From Candidatus Bathyarchaeota archaeon (GTDB lineage Archaea; Thermoproteota; Bathyarchaeia; Bathyarchaeales; Bathycorpusculaceae), in contig PLYI01000081.1 in NCBI GenBank assembly GCA_003151735.1, forward strand, positions 23,510 to 87,509: a DNA stretch of 64,000 nucleotides, given 5' to 3'. The notes beneath the pieces are model-generated. The model was not told where the DNA came from. It searched no databases and was given only the letters and a program-made list of their open reading frames with translations. Every line of letters begins with the position of its first letter. The stretch's first letter is position 1. This document shows, piece by piece, positions 18,448 to 26,957 of the stretch. The translations under genes and the position numbers were made by a program.

Positions 18448-18846
18448 TCAGGGTTTGAAGCAGTATCTTTGCCATTGCGGCCACTGCTGCGATGTGCTGC
18501 ATGTGCCAAAGTCCAACGTTAATTTCATGCCGATTTTTAGGTTTTCTTGCGTTGCGCCCTGAATCATGCCTGGGATTTTTAAGCCGTTTTCTAATTCCAC
18601 AATGCCTACAGTGTATGGCGCTATAGATTGAAACTGTTGAGGAGCAACATGAATTACTGTGTACGTAAGCAGTTTGCCTTTGCCTGAGATGCTGACCCAT
18701 TCAAATTCTTGTCTGAGGCAGTTGTCACATAAAGGTCGGGGTGGCAAATGGATTTTTCCGCAATTTAAGCATTTTCCAGCCATCAACTTCTGCTGATCTA
18801 AAAACTTGTAGAACTGCTCAATCGTAAAAGGTTCCTTTATGCTCAT
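18448..18846 (-). CDS. DUF35 zinc-ribbon/OB-fold acyl-CoA-associated protein
   Basis: A 132-residue protein with a rubredoxin-like zinc ribbon (CLNCG at about 26 and CDNC about 14 residues later) followed by an OB-fold (GKGKLLTYTVIHVAP, PYTVGIVELENG). In archaea this family bridges thiolase and HMG-CoA synthase and channels acyl-CoA between them. The start codon shares a base with the thiolase stop (TAATG), so the two proteins are translationally coupled and very probably bound together. No HMG-CoA synthase gene is adjacent. Confidence 0.88.
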   Translation of the reverse strand: MSIKEPFTIEQFYKFLDQQKLMAGKCLNCGKIHLPPRPLCDNCLRQEFEWVSISGKGKLLTYTVIHVAPQQFQSIAPYTVGIVELENGLKIPGMIQGATQENLKIGMKLTLDFGTCSTSQQWPQWQRYCFKP

Positions 18847-20021
18847 TACTGTGCACTCCTGTAAACGTGAACTACCGCTGTAGCTCCTGACCCACCAATG
18901 TTATGTGTTAAGCCGACTTCTGCGTCTTTCACTTGGCGTTTGCCCGCTTGCCCTGTAAGTTGCAGGTACATTTCATAGACTTGAGCGGTTCCCGTTGCGC
19001 CGACCGGGTGCCCTTTGGCTTTTAAGCCGCCGCTCGTGTTGACTGGAATTCGACCGCCCAGACGTGTTTCGCCGCTTTCAATGAATTTTCCGCTTTCGCC
19101 TATTTTGCAGAAGCCAAGGTCTTCATATGCCATAAGTTCAGCAAATGTGAAGCAGTCGTGGACTTCCGCGAGGTTTACCTGTTTTGGTGTGATTTGTGCC
19201 ATATCGTAGGCTGTTTTCGCCGCGAGTTTTGTTGCATTTAGCGATGTTAGGCTTTTGCGTTGGTATAAACCGATGGTGTCGCTGGCTTGCCCGCTTCCAA
19301 AGATGTGCACGGGCTGATCGGTGTATTTGGCTGCGAGTTCAGGTTTAGTTAAAATAATGCAGCTTGCACCGTCAGTTATCAGGGAGCAATCATAGAGTTT
19401 TAGTGGCCAAGCAACATAACGTGATGCCATGGCGGTTTCTAAGGTGATTTCTTTTTGCAGGTAAGCTTTCGGGTTGAGGCTTCCATGGTAGTGGTTTTTG
19501 ACCGCTACTAAAGCAATCTGCTGCTCCGTTGTGCCATACAAGTGCATATGCGCGGTCGCCATCAACGCAAACAACCCTGGAAAAGTGATGCCATGCCACT
19601 GCTCAAACGGGTAATCAGACGCCATAGCCAAATACTCCGTAACTTCAGCCGTTGTGCGATGCGTCATCTTTTCTACGCCGCCAACCACAACTACATCGGC
19701 CAAACCAGACAAAACAGCGTAAATCCCTGACCGCAGTGCTGCGCCTGAAGAAGCGCATGCCGCCTCAGTGCGAGTGGCTGGGATACCTGTGAGTCCTGCC
19801 CAGTCTGCAATGACGCTGCCAGTGTGGCCTTGGTGTTCGTAGGCTTCGCCCATGTGTCCGATGAACATTGCTTTGATGTCTTTTTTGGGCTCCAGTTTGG
19901 GGCAGCGGCTGAACGCTTCAGACGCGGCTTGGCTGAAGATTTCTCTTGCAAGTAAGCCTTCGTGTTTGCCGAATTTGGACATACCAGCGCTGATTATGCT
20001 GACGAGTGGTTTCCCATTCAA
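18846..20021 (-). CDS. Thiolase (SCP-x/acetyl-CoA acetyltransferase type)
   Basis: About 391 residues from the TTG at 20021, which has GAGGT 9 bases upstream; an in-frame TTG at 20039 would add six residues. The nucleophile cysteine is in TEAACASSGAAL (about residue 88), the histidines in EVHDCFTFAE and KGHPVGATG. The C-terminal NIGGSG lacks the second catalytic cysteine of degradative thiolases, as is normal for the archaeal SCP-x-like group. It condenses acyl-CoAs, for example acetyl-CoA to acetoacetyl-CoA. It is coupled to the DUF35 gene. Without HMG-CoA synthase nearby a role in lipid or acyl-CoA catabolism is as likely as mevalonate synthesis. Confidence 0.88.
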   Translation of the reverse strand: MNGKPLVSIISAGMSKFGKHEGLLAREIFSQAASEAFSRCPKLEPKKDIKAMFIGHMGEAYEHQGHTGSVIADWAGLTGIPATRTEAACASSGAALRSGIYAVLSGLADVVVVGGVEKMTHRTTAEVTEYLAMASDYPFEQWHGITFPGLFALMATAHMHLYGTTEQQIALVAVKNHYHGSLNPKAYLQKEITLETAMASRYVAWPLKLYDCSLITDGASCIILTKPELAAKYTDQPVHIFGSGQASDTIGLYQRKSLTSLNATKLAAKTAYDMAQITPKQVNLAEVHDCFTFAELMAYEDLGFCKIGESGKFIESGETRLGGRIPVNTSGGLKAKGHPVGATGTAQVYEMYLQLTGQAGKRQVKDAEVGLTHNIGGSGATAVVHVYRSAQ

Positions 20022-20233
20022 ACCCCATGTACCTCTCAATCGCTATACATTTACGTCAGCCCAGAATAAAAACCACATCATAGTTTCTGCATTTGAATGC
20101 CTGAATCCTGAGGGGATTCTGAAACTTGCGATAGTTAGACCACAATCACATTTCCTTACGAATTATCTTAGCTTCTCATTTAGTAGGAAATATTAAGATA
20201 AAAAGAATTATCAAGGTTTGGGTGAGGTGATTT

Positions 20234-20856
20234 ATGTATACAAAAGATATGTAGCCGTAGCTATAATTGTAATTTTGGCTATAGCCGTTCCTTTATCAAT
20301 TGCAGCTTTAACGCAGCAACAAAGCTTCACAATAAACGGCACAGGGCACTATCCTGATCCACTTGTTACGCCCGCTCCAACAGCCCCTTTAAGCCCAACT
20401 CCCACGCCCACCCCAACCTCTAACGTGGCATTCACCTTAACGTACCAGAATAGAACCGCAGTTCCCGCAACTTTTTCGTCAGCCCCAAACACAATATTCT
20501 ACCAAACAGATAACGGAGCTTCACCCTTTCTCGAATTAAACATAACTAAGACTGGAAGCCTACCAATGAATGTGTCAATAACTTTCCCAAACCCTAACTT
20601 ACCATCTGGAATGACATACAACTTCTGGAGTGACATGCAGGACACCCGGGGCTTTAGGAACCCAAATGGTAACGAAAGAGCACTGGGAACTTTAGCTGTA
20701 GGTCAATCGGTCGTTGTAAATCTATTTGGTTGAGTTACCGGTAACCATGCGCGGGACGGCTCAGCGTTTAGTTACCGCTTAGATGTGTCTACAAACGGCA
20801 ACTCAAGCATAACTCTCTTTTTTGTGTTTGGCAGGTTTTCTCTATTTTGCCGATAG
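20234..20856 (+). pseudogene. Secreted protein with TM anchor and Thr/Pro linker, frame broken twice
   Basis: A strong ribosome-binding site (GGTGAGGTGA) precedes the ATG at 20234. That frame stops after MYTKDM, but one more A in the AAAA run would give MYTKRYVAVAIIVILAIAVPLS, a clean membrane anchor that is present in the next frame. The following frame encodes a P/T-rich linker and a beta-sandwich-like domain, then meets a TGA at 20731-20733, beyond which the same frame stays open for 40 more codons (VTGNHARDGSAFSYRLDVST and on) to 20856. The TGA could be a CGA changed by one transition. Function unknown; the beginning and end of the gene are both damaged or misread. Confidence 0.55.
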
Positions 20857-21259
20857 GGTAAATGTGGGCGAAGATATTACATGACTTTTTGTAGTCCAAA
20901 GATTTATTGTGTAGTTTCCAGGGCCCAGTTGAATGCTGCTAAGATCAACTGATATTGTTGCATTTTCGTTGGCTGGCAGGTTGCCCTTGAAATGGAGTGA
21001 TTGTAGCTACAGTATTATGTCCTGAATCTTTAATGGTTACTGTATTTAGAACGATTTCTTTACTGCACATTGATTGCACGTCAAGTAAAAGCGCGTTGCT
21101 GTTGGCACTGTCGAATGAGACCTTTCGCACTAAAGCGTTTTCCGTCATGCTCAAATCAATCGGTTTTCCCAACAGATTCCACGCGCTGGTATCAATGATA
21201 ATGAATGCCACTGCAATCGTGATTATTGAAATAAAGATTATTTTTTTAAGTACACCCAA
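20842..21259 (-). pseudogene. Membrane-anchored secreted protein with a C-terminal frameshift
   Basis: From the start at 21259 an N-terminal anchor (KKIIFISIITIAVAFIIID) leads into a beta-rich domain that ends abruptly at 20945. Shifting frame near 20985-20995 gives GNLPANENATISVDL, LSSIQLGPGNYTINLW and a stop at 20842. That continuation is typical of archaeal secreted beta-sandwich proteins and finishes the domain. One indel explains it. The 3' end overlaps the end of the convergent damaged gene by about 15 bases. Confidence 0.55.
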
Positions 21260-21464
21260 CTGTCTTACCCCAGAAAAATTATCAGATCAATGTTATATTA
21301 AACATTACGATTTAATTCATGACTTGACTGTTTGTACAACACAACGACAAAACAAGGACAAGATTTGTCGCCCATAAACTCGCCATCTTGTTATCTCGAC
21401 CAGAAAAGGCTAAAAAAACGGAAAAAAGCCCTAAATTCCATTTCTAATAGTTCTGCCTTGAGCG

Positions 21465-22436
21465 CTAGAGCCCTACAACATAGATTCGCAACGCTAAAAC
21501 GGGCACAACCACAACCAACCCAAACAAAACAGCAGTTACCGTCATCACCCGCAGAGCCTTCGGAATATGCTCAGCCGAAATTCCGTGGTCATCTCCAAGG
21601 ATATAGTATCCTTTTTTTTCAAGTTGAATATTCAATGCTCCAGCCATAGCTGAGATGGTGTAGCCTGCGTTAGGGCTTGCAGTTTTATGTTTGTCGCGCT
21701 GCAGAATGCGCATTGATTCTCGCCAGTCCTCATGGAGGAGAAATGATGCGGCAACCACCAGGTAAGCCGTTAACCGCGAGGGAATGTAGTTTGCGATAGT
21801 ATCCAGTTTTGCCGAGAACCAGCCGATATTGCGGTTCTCCACGTTCTTGTACCCCACCATCGAATCCAACGTGTTCACAACGCGATAAGCAAAAGCTCCT
21901 GGGACACCGAACAACGCAAAAAAGAAGAACGGCGCAGTTATCCCATCGGTGGTGCTTTCCGCGATGGATTCGACGGCTGCAGAAATAATCTGACGCTCAT
22001 TGAGGCTGTTTGGGTCACGCCGCACGATGAAGGGCAACCATTTTCGTGCACCATCCAAATCGTTTTGTTTCAAGGCTTTCGCGATGGGTTTGGTGTAATG
22101 CCCCATCCCCCTTATGGCAAATGTAGCCTTAAACAAGATCGCGCCTGCGACGATGTAGAGTATTTCGCCGTATGGCAGCTGTCTTAGCCAGAAGAGAAGC
22201 AGGAAGACTGGAAGCGCAACCACCAACATGATGAGCAACGCCATTAAGACGCCGTTTGCTTTCTCAACCCGTGGGTTTGAGTTTTTTGATTTGCGTTTGA
22301 GGTACGAAATTATTTTGCCTATGCCGATGGTTGGGTGAATCCTATCAGGGTACTCCCCAAAAACAATATCGATCAAGAAGGCTAACTCAAAAATCAGGAC
22401 AGAATCAACAAGCAGTGAAAAGTCAAGCGCAAACAT
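21465..22436 (-). CDS. cbiB: Adenosylcobinamide-phosphate synthase CbiB/CobD
   Basis: A 323-residue integral membrane protein of the CbiB family. The motifs FLIDIVFGEYPDRIHPTIGIGKII near the N terminus and AVESIAESTTDGITAPFFF, RVVNTLDSMVGYKN further on are diagnostic. It joins the aminopropanol phosphate arm to adenosylcobyric acid during cobalamin synthesis. The gene starts 10 bases after the stop of the threonine-phosphate decarboxylase gene, which supplies that arm, so the two steps are encoded in one operon. Confidence 0.92.
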   Translation of the reverse strand: MFALDFSLLVDSVLIFELAFLIDIVFGEYPDRIHPTIGIGKIISYLKRKSKNSNPRVEKANGVLMALLIMLVVALPVFLLLFWLRQLPYGEILYIVAGAILFKATFAIRGMGHYTKPIAKALKQNDLDGARKWLPFIVRRDPNSLNERQIISAAVESIAESTTDGITAPFFFFALFGVPGAFAYRVVNTLDSMVGYKNVENRNIGWFSAKLDTIANYIPSRLTAYLVVAASFLLHEDWRESMRILQRDKHKTASPNAGYTISAMAGALNIQLEKKGYYILGDDHGISAEHIPKALRVMTVTAVLFGLVVVVPVLALRIYVVGL

Positions 22437-22446
22437 AAGTCACGAC

Positions 22447-23577
22447 TCAAATTGCCTTTACTGTACGCTTAAGAGCCTCAATCAACCGTGCATTTTCGAC
22501 ATGGGTTTTTACGGCAATTCGAACGTAAAACTCATCCAGCCCTCTAAACGAGGTGCAATCGCGAATCAAAATGCCTTGGCTCAAAAGATTATTTTTCAGT
22601 TTAGTAGCAGTTAAACCTGATTTGCGGATGTCGATGAAGAAGAAGTTGGCGTCTGGTGCAGAAAACTTGAACGAACCAAATTTCCCCAGTTCACCCTGCA
22701 GCCATGCTTTCTCTTTTTTGATAAGGTCACGCGTAACCCGCAAATGCGCCTCATCCTTCAACGCGGCTACCGCGGCTGCCTGCGCTAGACAGTTAACGTT
22801 CCAAGGAATCTTTGCACAGGATAGCAAATTGATAATTTCTTCACTTGCAATGCCGTAACCAACCCGCAAGCCAGTTAAACCGAAAATCTTGGTAAAAGAT
22901 CGTAAAATGAACAGGTTCGGGTACTTGCCGATTTTTCTTATCATTGTAAGGGCTTTTTCGTCTTCAACAAACTCCAAGAAATCCTCGTCGAGGAAAACAA
23001 GGGTGTTCTGCTCCAAAGCCGTCTCAATGATGTTTGTTAGGGTTTCTTTGGGAGTGAGCATGCTGGTTGGGCTGTTTGGGTTGCACAGGAAAATAATTTT
23101 TGCACAAGCCATCTCGAGCTTAAACGCGTCGCGATCAATCGAGAAATCTTTGCCCAATTTAACGAATTTCGGTGTTTCCCCAGTCTTACAAACCGCACTT
23201 TCGTATTCCCCAAACGTTGGAGCAGGCATAACTGCTTTTTCACCTTTCTTGAGGAAAACCTCAGCAAACAGGTACATGAGTTCTGTTGAGCCGTTCCCAA
23301 CAACAACATTGCCTTTGCTTATTCCATAGTGACTGGCGATAACCTGCCTTAGCTCGTTGGAGTTTGAGTCTGGATAAGCTGCAATTTGGTTGAAGGCTCT
23401 TTTGGCGGCGTCAAGAGCTTTTTTTGATGGACCCAGCGGGTTTACGCTTGAACTAAAATCCAAAATCTCCTGCGGCAAAAGTCCACTTTGTTCTGCGGCA
23501 CCTAAAATCTCTGCGCCGTGAACGCAGGGCTTTAGATTTTTAACATTATCCCTGACTAGGCTCTCAATGGGCTTCAT
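22447..23577 (-). CDS. Threonine-phosphate decarboxylase-like PLP enzyme (CobD/CobC type)
   Basis: A 376-residue class I/II aminotransferase-fold protein. Seen are LDFSSSVNPLGPSK near the N terminus, GNGSTELMYLF (phosphate cup), LCNPNSPTSM, LDEDFLEF (PLP-pyridine aspartate) and RSFTKIFGLTGLRVGY with the Schiff-base lysine. The fold is shared with histidinol-phosphate aminotransferase. The N-terminal HGAEI and FSSSVNPLGP, together with cbiB next to it, favour threonine-phosphate decarboxylase, which makes aminopropanol phosphate for cobalamin. Aminotransferase activity cannot be ruled out. Confidence 0.82.
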   Translation of the reverse strand: MKPIESLVRDNVKNLKPCVHGAEILGAAEQSGLLPQEILDFSSSVNPLGPSKKALDAAKRAFNQIAAYPDSNSNELRQVIASHYGISKGNVVVGNGSTELMYLFAEVFLKKGEKAVMPAPTFGEYESAVCKTGETPKFVKLGKDFSIDRDAFKLEMACAKIIFLCNPNSPTSMLTPKETLTNIIETALEQNTLVFLDEDFLEFVEDEKALTMIRKIGKYPNLFILRSFTKIFGLTGLRVGYGIASEEIINLLSCAKIPWNVNCLAQAAAVAALKDEAHLRVTRDLIKKEKAWLQGELGKFGSFKFSAPDANFFFIDIRKSGLTATKLKNNLLSQGILIRDCTSFRGLDEFYVRIAVKTHVENARLIEALKRTVKAI

Positions 23578-23646
23578 GTGGTTTGTTCCTTCGCTCTGCC
23601 GCTAAATGCTATGGTTCTTTTTAACGTAAATCATATAAATGTTTGG

Positions 23647-23663
23647 TTGGATGTTCCATCCAA
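23647..23663. promoter_or_regulatory. Perfect 7-bp inverted repeat upstream of the cobalamin pair
   Basis: TTGGATG-TTC-CATCCAA is a perfect palindrome with a 3-base centre. On the minus strand it sits just upstream of a TATA-like ATTTATATGA (about 23628-23637) that fits the promoter of the two cobalamin genes. It could be an operator, or a short hairpin. No cobalamin riboswitch is visible. Confidence 0.4.
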
Positions 23664-23736
23664 AGATTTGTCGGCAAAAGGGTTTTTGAGAAGCCAAAAC
23701 AATGGTATAGATGAAAGTTAGAGCAAGGATGATTAG

Positions 23737-23919
23737 ATGAGCGACAAACTAGACAAACACAAAATTCAAGAACTAAAAGAAATGGTCACCAAAAAACCCG
23801 CAAACGAGCCAATAGAGAAGGTTCTCGCTGTCTTCTGCGAACGTCATTCAACCACCATAGGCACATGCAGATACTACTACAACCTCTTAGTTGAAAAGGG
23901 CGAAATCAAAGAAAAATAA
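23737..23919 (+). CDS. Small protein with HTH-like character, unknown function
   Basis: A 60-residue protein, not recognised. It is Lys/Glu-rich at the start and ends in HSTTIGTCRYYYNLLVEKGEIKEK, where the pattern resembles the recognition half of a winged helix. No cysteine pairs or membrane segments. It lies 42 bases before dphB on the same strand and could be cotranscribed with it. Confidence 0.55.
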   Translation: MSDKLDKHKIQELKEMVTKKPANEPIEKVLAVFCERHSTTIGTCRYYYNLLVEKGEIKEK

Positions 23920-23961
23920 CTTTAAGTTTTAAAGCCCCACTTAATTACCAAGGGCTCACAG

Positions 23962-24759
23962 TTGAATGAACTTATCTTCATAGGATTAGGATTAAACGAT
24001 GAAAAAGGCATCACCATCAAAGGATTAGAGGAAACCAAGTCGGCAGACGCCGTTTTTATGGAGCTCTACACGAGTCTCATGCCTGACTTTAGCCTGCAAC
24101 GGTTTGAGGCTTTATGCGGCAAAAAAATCCAACTCGTTTCCAGACATGACCTTGAAGAGGAAAACGGAACCCAAATCCTCCAAGCCGCAAAAAAAGGCAA
24201 AGCAGCATTTCTGGTTCCAGGCGACCCCTTCATCGCAACAACCCACGTTACCCTGCGCATTGACGCCGAAAAACAAGGAATAAAAACCCGGATAGTCCAC
24301 GGTACATCCATCATGTCGGCAATCGTCAGCCTGTCGGGCTTGCACAACTACAAATTCGGAAAAACCGTAACCGTGCCTTTTCCCGAGAACTTTTCTGAAA
24401 CGCCCTACAACGTCATTGCCCAAAACAAGAAGCTGGGCTTGCATACTCTTTGCCTGTTAGATTTGAAAGCCCACGAAAAACTTTTCCTAAGCATCAACCA
24501 AGCCCTCAAGATGATGAGGGAAGTTGAAGAAAAAAAGAAACAGAACGTAATCACTCCTGATACGGTTGCCGTTGGAATAGCAAGGGCAGGAGGCAACAAC
24601 CCGACCTTAAAAGCCGATTTCATCAAGGATTTAGCAAATTTTGATTTTAAAGAGCCGCCGTTTAGCCTGATTTTTCCGGGGGAGCTGCATTTTATGGAGG
24701 TTGATTCGTTGATTGCTTTTGCCGGTGCACCCGCAGAGTTTAGGAGGCTTGCTAAATAA
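23962..24759 (+). CDS. dphB: Diphthine synthase
   Basis: A 265-residue SAM-dependent methyltransferase of the tetrapyrrole-methylase fold. The N terminus LIFIGLGLNDEKGITIKGLEE and the AAFLVPGDPFIATTH and VHGTSIMSAIVSLSGLHNYKFGKT stretches are specific to DphB. It methylates the modified histidine of elongation factor 2 on the way to diphthamide, an archaeal and eukaryotic feature. It starts at a TTG (23962). DUF357, ribL and rhomboid genes follow closely, so this may be one transcription unit. Confidence 0.95.
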   Translation: MNELIFIGLGLNDEKGITIKGLEETKSADAVFMELYTSLMPDFSLQRFEALCGKKIQLVSRHDLEEENGTQILQAAKKGKAAFLVPGDPFIATTHVTLRIDAEKQGIKTRIVHGTSIMSAIVSLSGLHNYKFGKTVTVPFPENFSETPYNVIAQNKKLGLHTLCLLDLKAHEKLFLSINQALKMMREVEEKKKQNVITPDTVAVGIARAGGNNPTLKADFIKDLANFDFKEPPFSLIFPGELHFMEVDSLIAFAGAPAEFRRLAK

Positions 24760-24767
24760 GCATAGAA

Positions 24768-25043
24768 ATGTTAACGACCAAGTATATTTCGTCAGCTGAA
24801 AAGGTCCTTAAAGAACTCAAACGAGCACCAACCCCAATTAAGCTAACAGAGGAGACTGTGGCTGACGTTCTGCGTTGGGCAAACGATTACCTTGAAGATG
24901 CAAAGTATTATAAGGTTCAAGGCAAGTTTGAAACAAGCTTAACTTCAGTAGCTTACTGTGAAGGGCTACTTGACGCTTTAAGATTAATTGGCGCAGTGAA
25001 CTTCGAATGGCCAACAAACCAAGAAAGAAAAAAGTTGTCTTAG
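24768..25043 (+). CDS. DUF357 family protein
   Basis: A 91-residue helical protein of the archaeal DUF357 family: a first helix with SAEKVLKELKRA, then VADVLRWANDYLEDAKYYKVQGKFETSLTSVAYCEGLLDALR, the helical hairpin typical of the family. In several archaea this domain is fused to the FAD synthase RibL; here the two genes overlap by 37 bases in different frames, which is the unfused version of the same pairing. The function is unknown; a role in assisting RibL is plausible from this link. Confidence 0.82.
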   Translation: MLTTKYISSAEKVLKELKRAPTPIKLTEETVADVLRWANDYLEDAKYYKVQGKFETSLTSVAYCEGLLDALRLIGAVNFEWPTNQERKKLS

Positions 25044-25468
25044 CCTCAGGCGTTTTTGACCTAATCCATCTGGGGCATGTGCGGTTTCTGGAGGAAGCCA
25101 AAAGAGCAGGCGGAGAAAACGCTAAACTCATAGTTATCATCGCCAGAGATAGCAATGTAGAAAAAATGAAAAGCAGAAAACCCATAATGTCTGAAGACCA
25201 GCGCTGCGCTTTGGTGGAGTCGTTGAAGGTGGTTGATGAAGCGGTGCTTGGTTTTGAAAAATTTGAAATCGGCGAGGTCATTGAAAAAATCAAGCCAGAC
25301 GTAATTGCTTTGGGTTATGACCAAGCAAGTATGGAGGGGGATGTTAAAAAGTACATTGCCCAGAATAAACTTCCCGTTGAGGTTGTTAAGATTGGCAAGT
25401 TTGGGGAGAATACTTTAGATAGCTCATCAAAGATTAAACAGAAAATAATTGACAAGCTCTCCAAATAA
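25007..25468 (+). CDS. ribL: FAD synthase RibL (archaeal cytidylyltransferase family)
   Basis: A 153-residue nucleotidyltransferase. GVFDLIHLGHVRFLEEAK carries the HxGH motif, and RKPIMSEDQRCALVESLKVVDE is the ISSTR-equivalent region of archaeal RibL. It adenylates FMN to FAD. The start ATG lies inside the DUF357 gene, and the rhomboid gene follows after 14 bases. RibK, which makes FMN, is encoded convergently one gene away, so both last steps of flavin cofactor synthesis are here. Confidence 0.9.
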   Translation: MANKPRKKKVVLASGVFDLIHLGHVRFLEEAKRAGGENAKLIVIIARDSNVEKMKSRKPIMSEDQRCALVESLKVVDEAVLGFEKFEIGEVIEKIKPDVIALGYDQASMEGDVKKYIAQNKLPVEVVKIGKFGENTLDSSSKIKQKIIDKLSK

Positions 25469-25482
25469 CTGGTTGCGCTCTT

Positions 25483-26091
25483 ATGGGTTGCGAGAAGTAT
25501 AAGCCAACGTTCATTTTAATCGCCATAAACGTAGCTATCTACATTTACGGGGCAATCGTCAGCGGAAACGCCTTCACCACAGGCGACGGCGTTGTCTACC
25601 AGTGGGGACAAGTAAACCTCTACGTTTTCCAAGGCGCATACTACCAACTCTTCACATCCATGTTCATTCACGCCTCGGTAGTTCACCTTACCGGCAACAT
25701 GCTCTTCCTGCTCATATTCGGTTTGCGAGGAGAAGAAATGTTTTCGCTCCCCGAATACCTCACAATCTACCTCGTCGGCGGCTTAGTCGGCAACGTCCTC
25801 TCTTTAGTGTTCGGACCCTTCTTCATTTCCGTAGGAGCATCAGGAGCAATATTCGCGTTGTTCGGCGCATGCGTAATTTATGGCAGACGATCCGTGAGGC
25901 AGTCAATCCTCGGAGCGCTGGTGTACGCGTTCTTCCTGTTCTTCATCAACACGGGGGAAGGCGTCAACATAGTAGCGCACTTAGGCGGATTAGCTTTCGG
26001 TTTAATAGTCGGATATTTAATTGCTACCCGCCGCAAACCAGACCATGAGGAAAAGGCTAGAAATCCATATTCGGTTGCTATGCCGTTTTAG
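25483..26091 (+). CDS. Rhomboid-family intramembrane serine protease
   Basis: A 202-residue protein with six hydrophobic segments. The catalytic serine is in VGASGAIFALFG and the histidine in VAHLGGLAFGLIVGYL; the early HASVVHLTGNMLFLLIFG provides the conserved H and N of TM2. It cleaves membrane proteins within the bilayer; the substrate is unknown. It follows ribL by 14 bases and its stop overlaps ribK from the other strand by 4 bases. Confidence 0.92.
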   Translation: MGCEKYKPTFILIAINVAIYIYGAIVSGNAFTTGDGVVYQWGQVNLYVFQGAYYQLFTSMFIHASVVHLTGNMLFLLIFGLRGEEMFSLPEYLTIYLVGGLVGNVLSLVFGPFFISVGASGAIFALFGACVIYGRRSVRQSILGALVYAFFLFFINTGEGVNIVAHLGGLAFGLIVGYLIATRRKPDHEEKARNPYSVAMPF

Positions 26092-26780
26092 CTGTTTTGC
26101 GTGCAGACTTCAACTTTTACTTTGTTGCCGTCTTTTAGACCCAGCGCTTTTCTAAGGCACACGGGCGCAATTATCTCCACAACTGAAGCGTCATAGTGGC
26201 TGCGCAAAGCCGTTATCAAGGCACCCTTAACATCGTTTCCGATGATTGCAGGGTAACACTTCACCAGTCCAAAAGTGCGGTCTTCATTTTTGAAGCCTTT
26301 AAGTTCAATCGCTGGGTAAGCATCCAGTTCCATGCGTGTCTTAACATCATAATCCCCTGCCAACTTCAGGTTAAGTGTGCCGGGGTAAGCTTCAAAACCC
26401 AATTTCTCAACAATCTGCTGCCGATAATGCTCTTTTGAAATGTAGTAGGCGCCTTCACCTAAACCTGTAAAAACAGTTCCTTCCAACGTCACTGAAGGCG
26501 GATAGGATTTTTCCATCAGGACTTTAAGACCCAGATACAGTTTCTGCAGTTCTTTGGTGCCTTGGTCTTCGATTTTGATTAAGCTGCCGTCTGGAGAGAT
26601 GTTCCTCTGTATCCAGCCTTTGCGTTCAAGTTCGATGAGGTAACGTGAGGCGGTTTGCTGGGAAATCCCCAGTTTCTTCGCTAAGTACTCGGTTGAGATT
26701 TTGGCTGTTCGCCGATAAGCACCCATCTCCGCGAGTTTTAGGAGCATGTAGAAGTGCTGCCACTCCTGCTTCTCAGTCAA
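26088..26780 (-). CDS. ribK: RbkR: winged-helix regulator fused to CTP-dependent riboflavin kinase
   Basis: A 230-residue two-domain protein. Residues about 1-85 are a MarR/DtxR-like winged helix (TEYLAKKLGISQQTASRYLIELERKGWIQR). Residues about 95-230 are the archaeal riboflavin kinase, with LEGTVFTGLGEGAYYIS, FEAYPGTLNLKL and APVCLRKALGLKDGNKVKVEV. It phosphorylates riboflavin to FMN with CTP. In archaea the fused HTH form (RbkR) also controls riboflavin genes. Its promoter region (26781-26957) is shared with the divergent YVTN-repeat gene. Confidence 0.93.
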   Translation of the reverse strand: MTEKQEWQHFYMLLKLAEMGAYRRTAKISTEYLAKKLGISQQTASRYLIELERKGWIQRNISPDGSLIKIEDQGTKELQKLYLGLKVLMEKSYPPSVTLEGTVFTGLGEGAYYISKEHYRQQIVEKLGFEAYPGTLNLKLAGDYDVKTRMELDAYPAIELKGFKNEDRTFGLVKCYPAIIGNDVKGALITALRSHYDASVVEIIAPVCLRKALGLKDGNKVKVEVCTQNS

Positions 26781-26957
26781 CGCTTTCTTCTCCAGTGAAT
26801 TAGAAAGTGAGCGGTTGGATATTTAAGCGGCTCGAAACCAAAGCGCTAAAATAATCCATTTCAAATTTGCGTATACTTTCTCTGGTTGTTTGTGTGGAAT
26901 TCTGTTTTTTTCCAAAATTAGTGAATACTTAAAATACTGGAAGCACAATTAACATTT

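Noticed and set aside
20731..20733. TGA as a selenocysteine codon
   Set aside because: TGA ends other genes here, no SECIS-like element was seen, and the same gene has another lesion; a CGA to TGA change is simpler.
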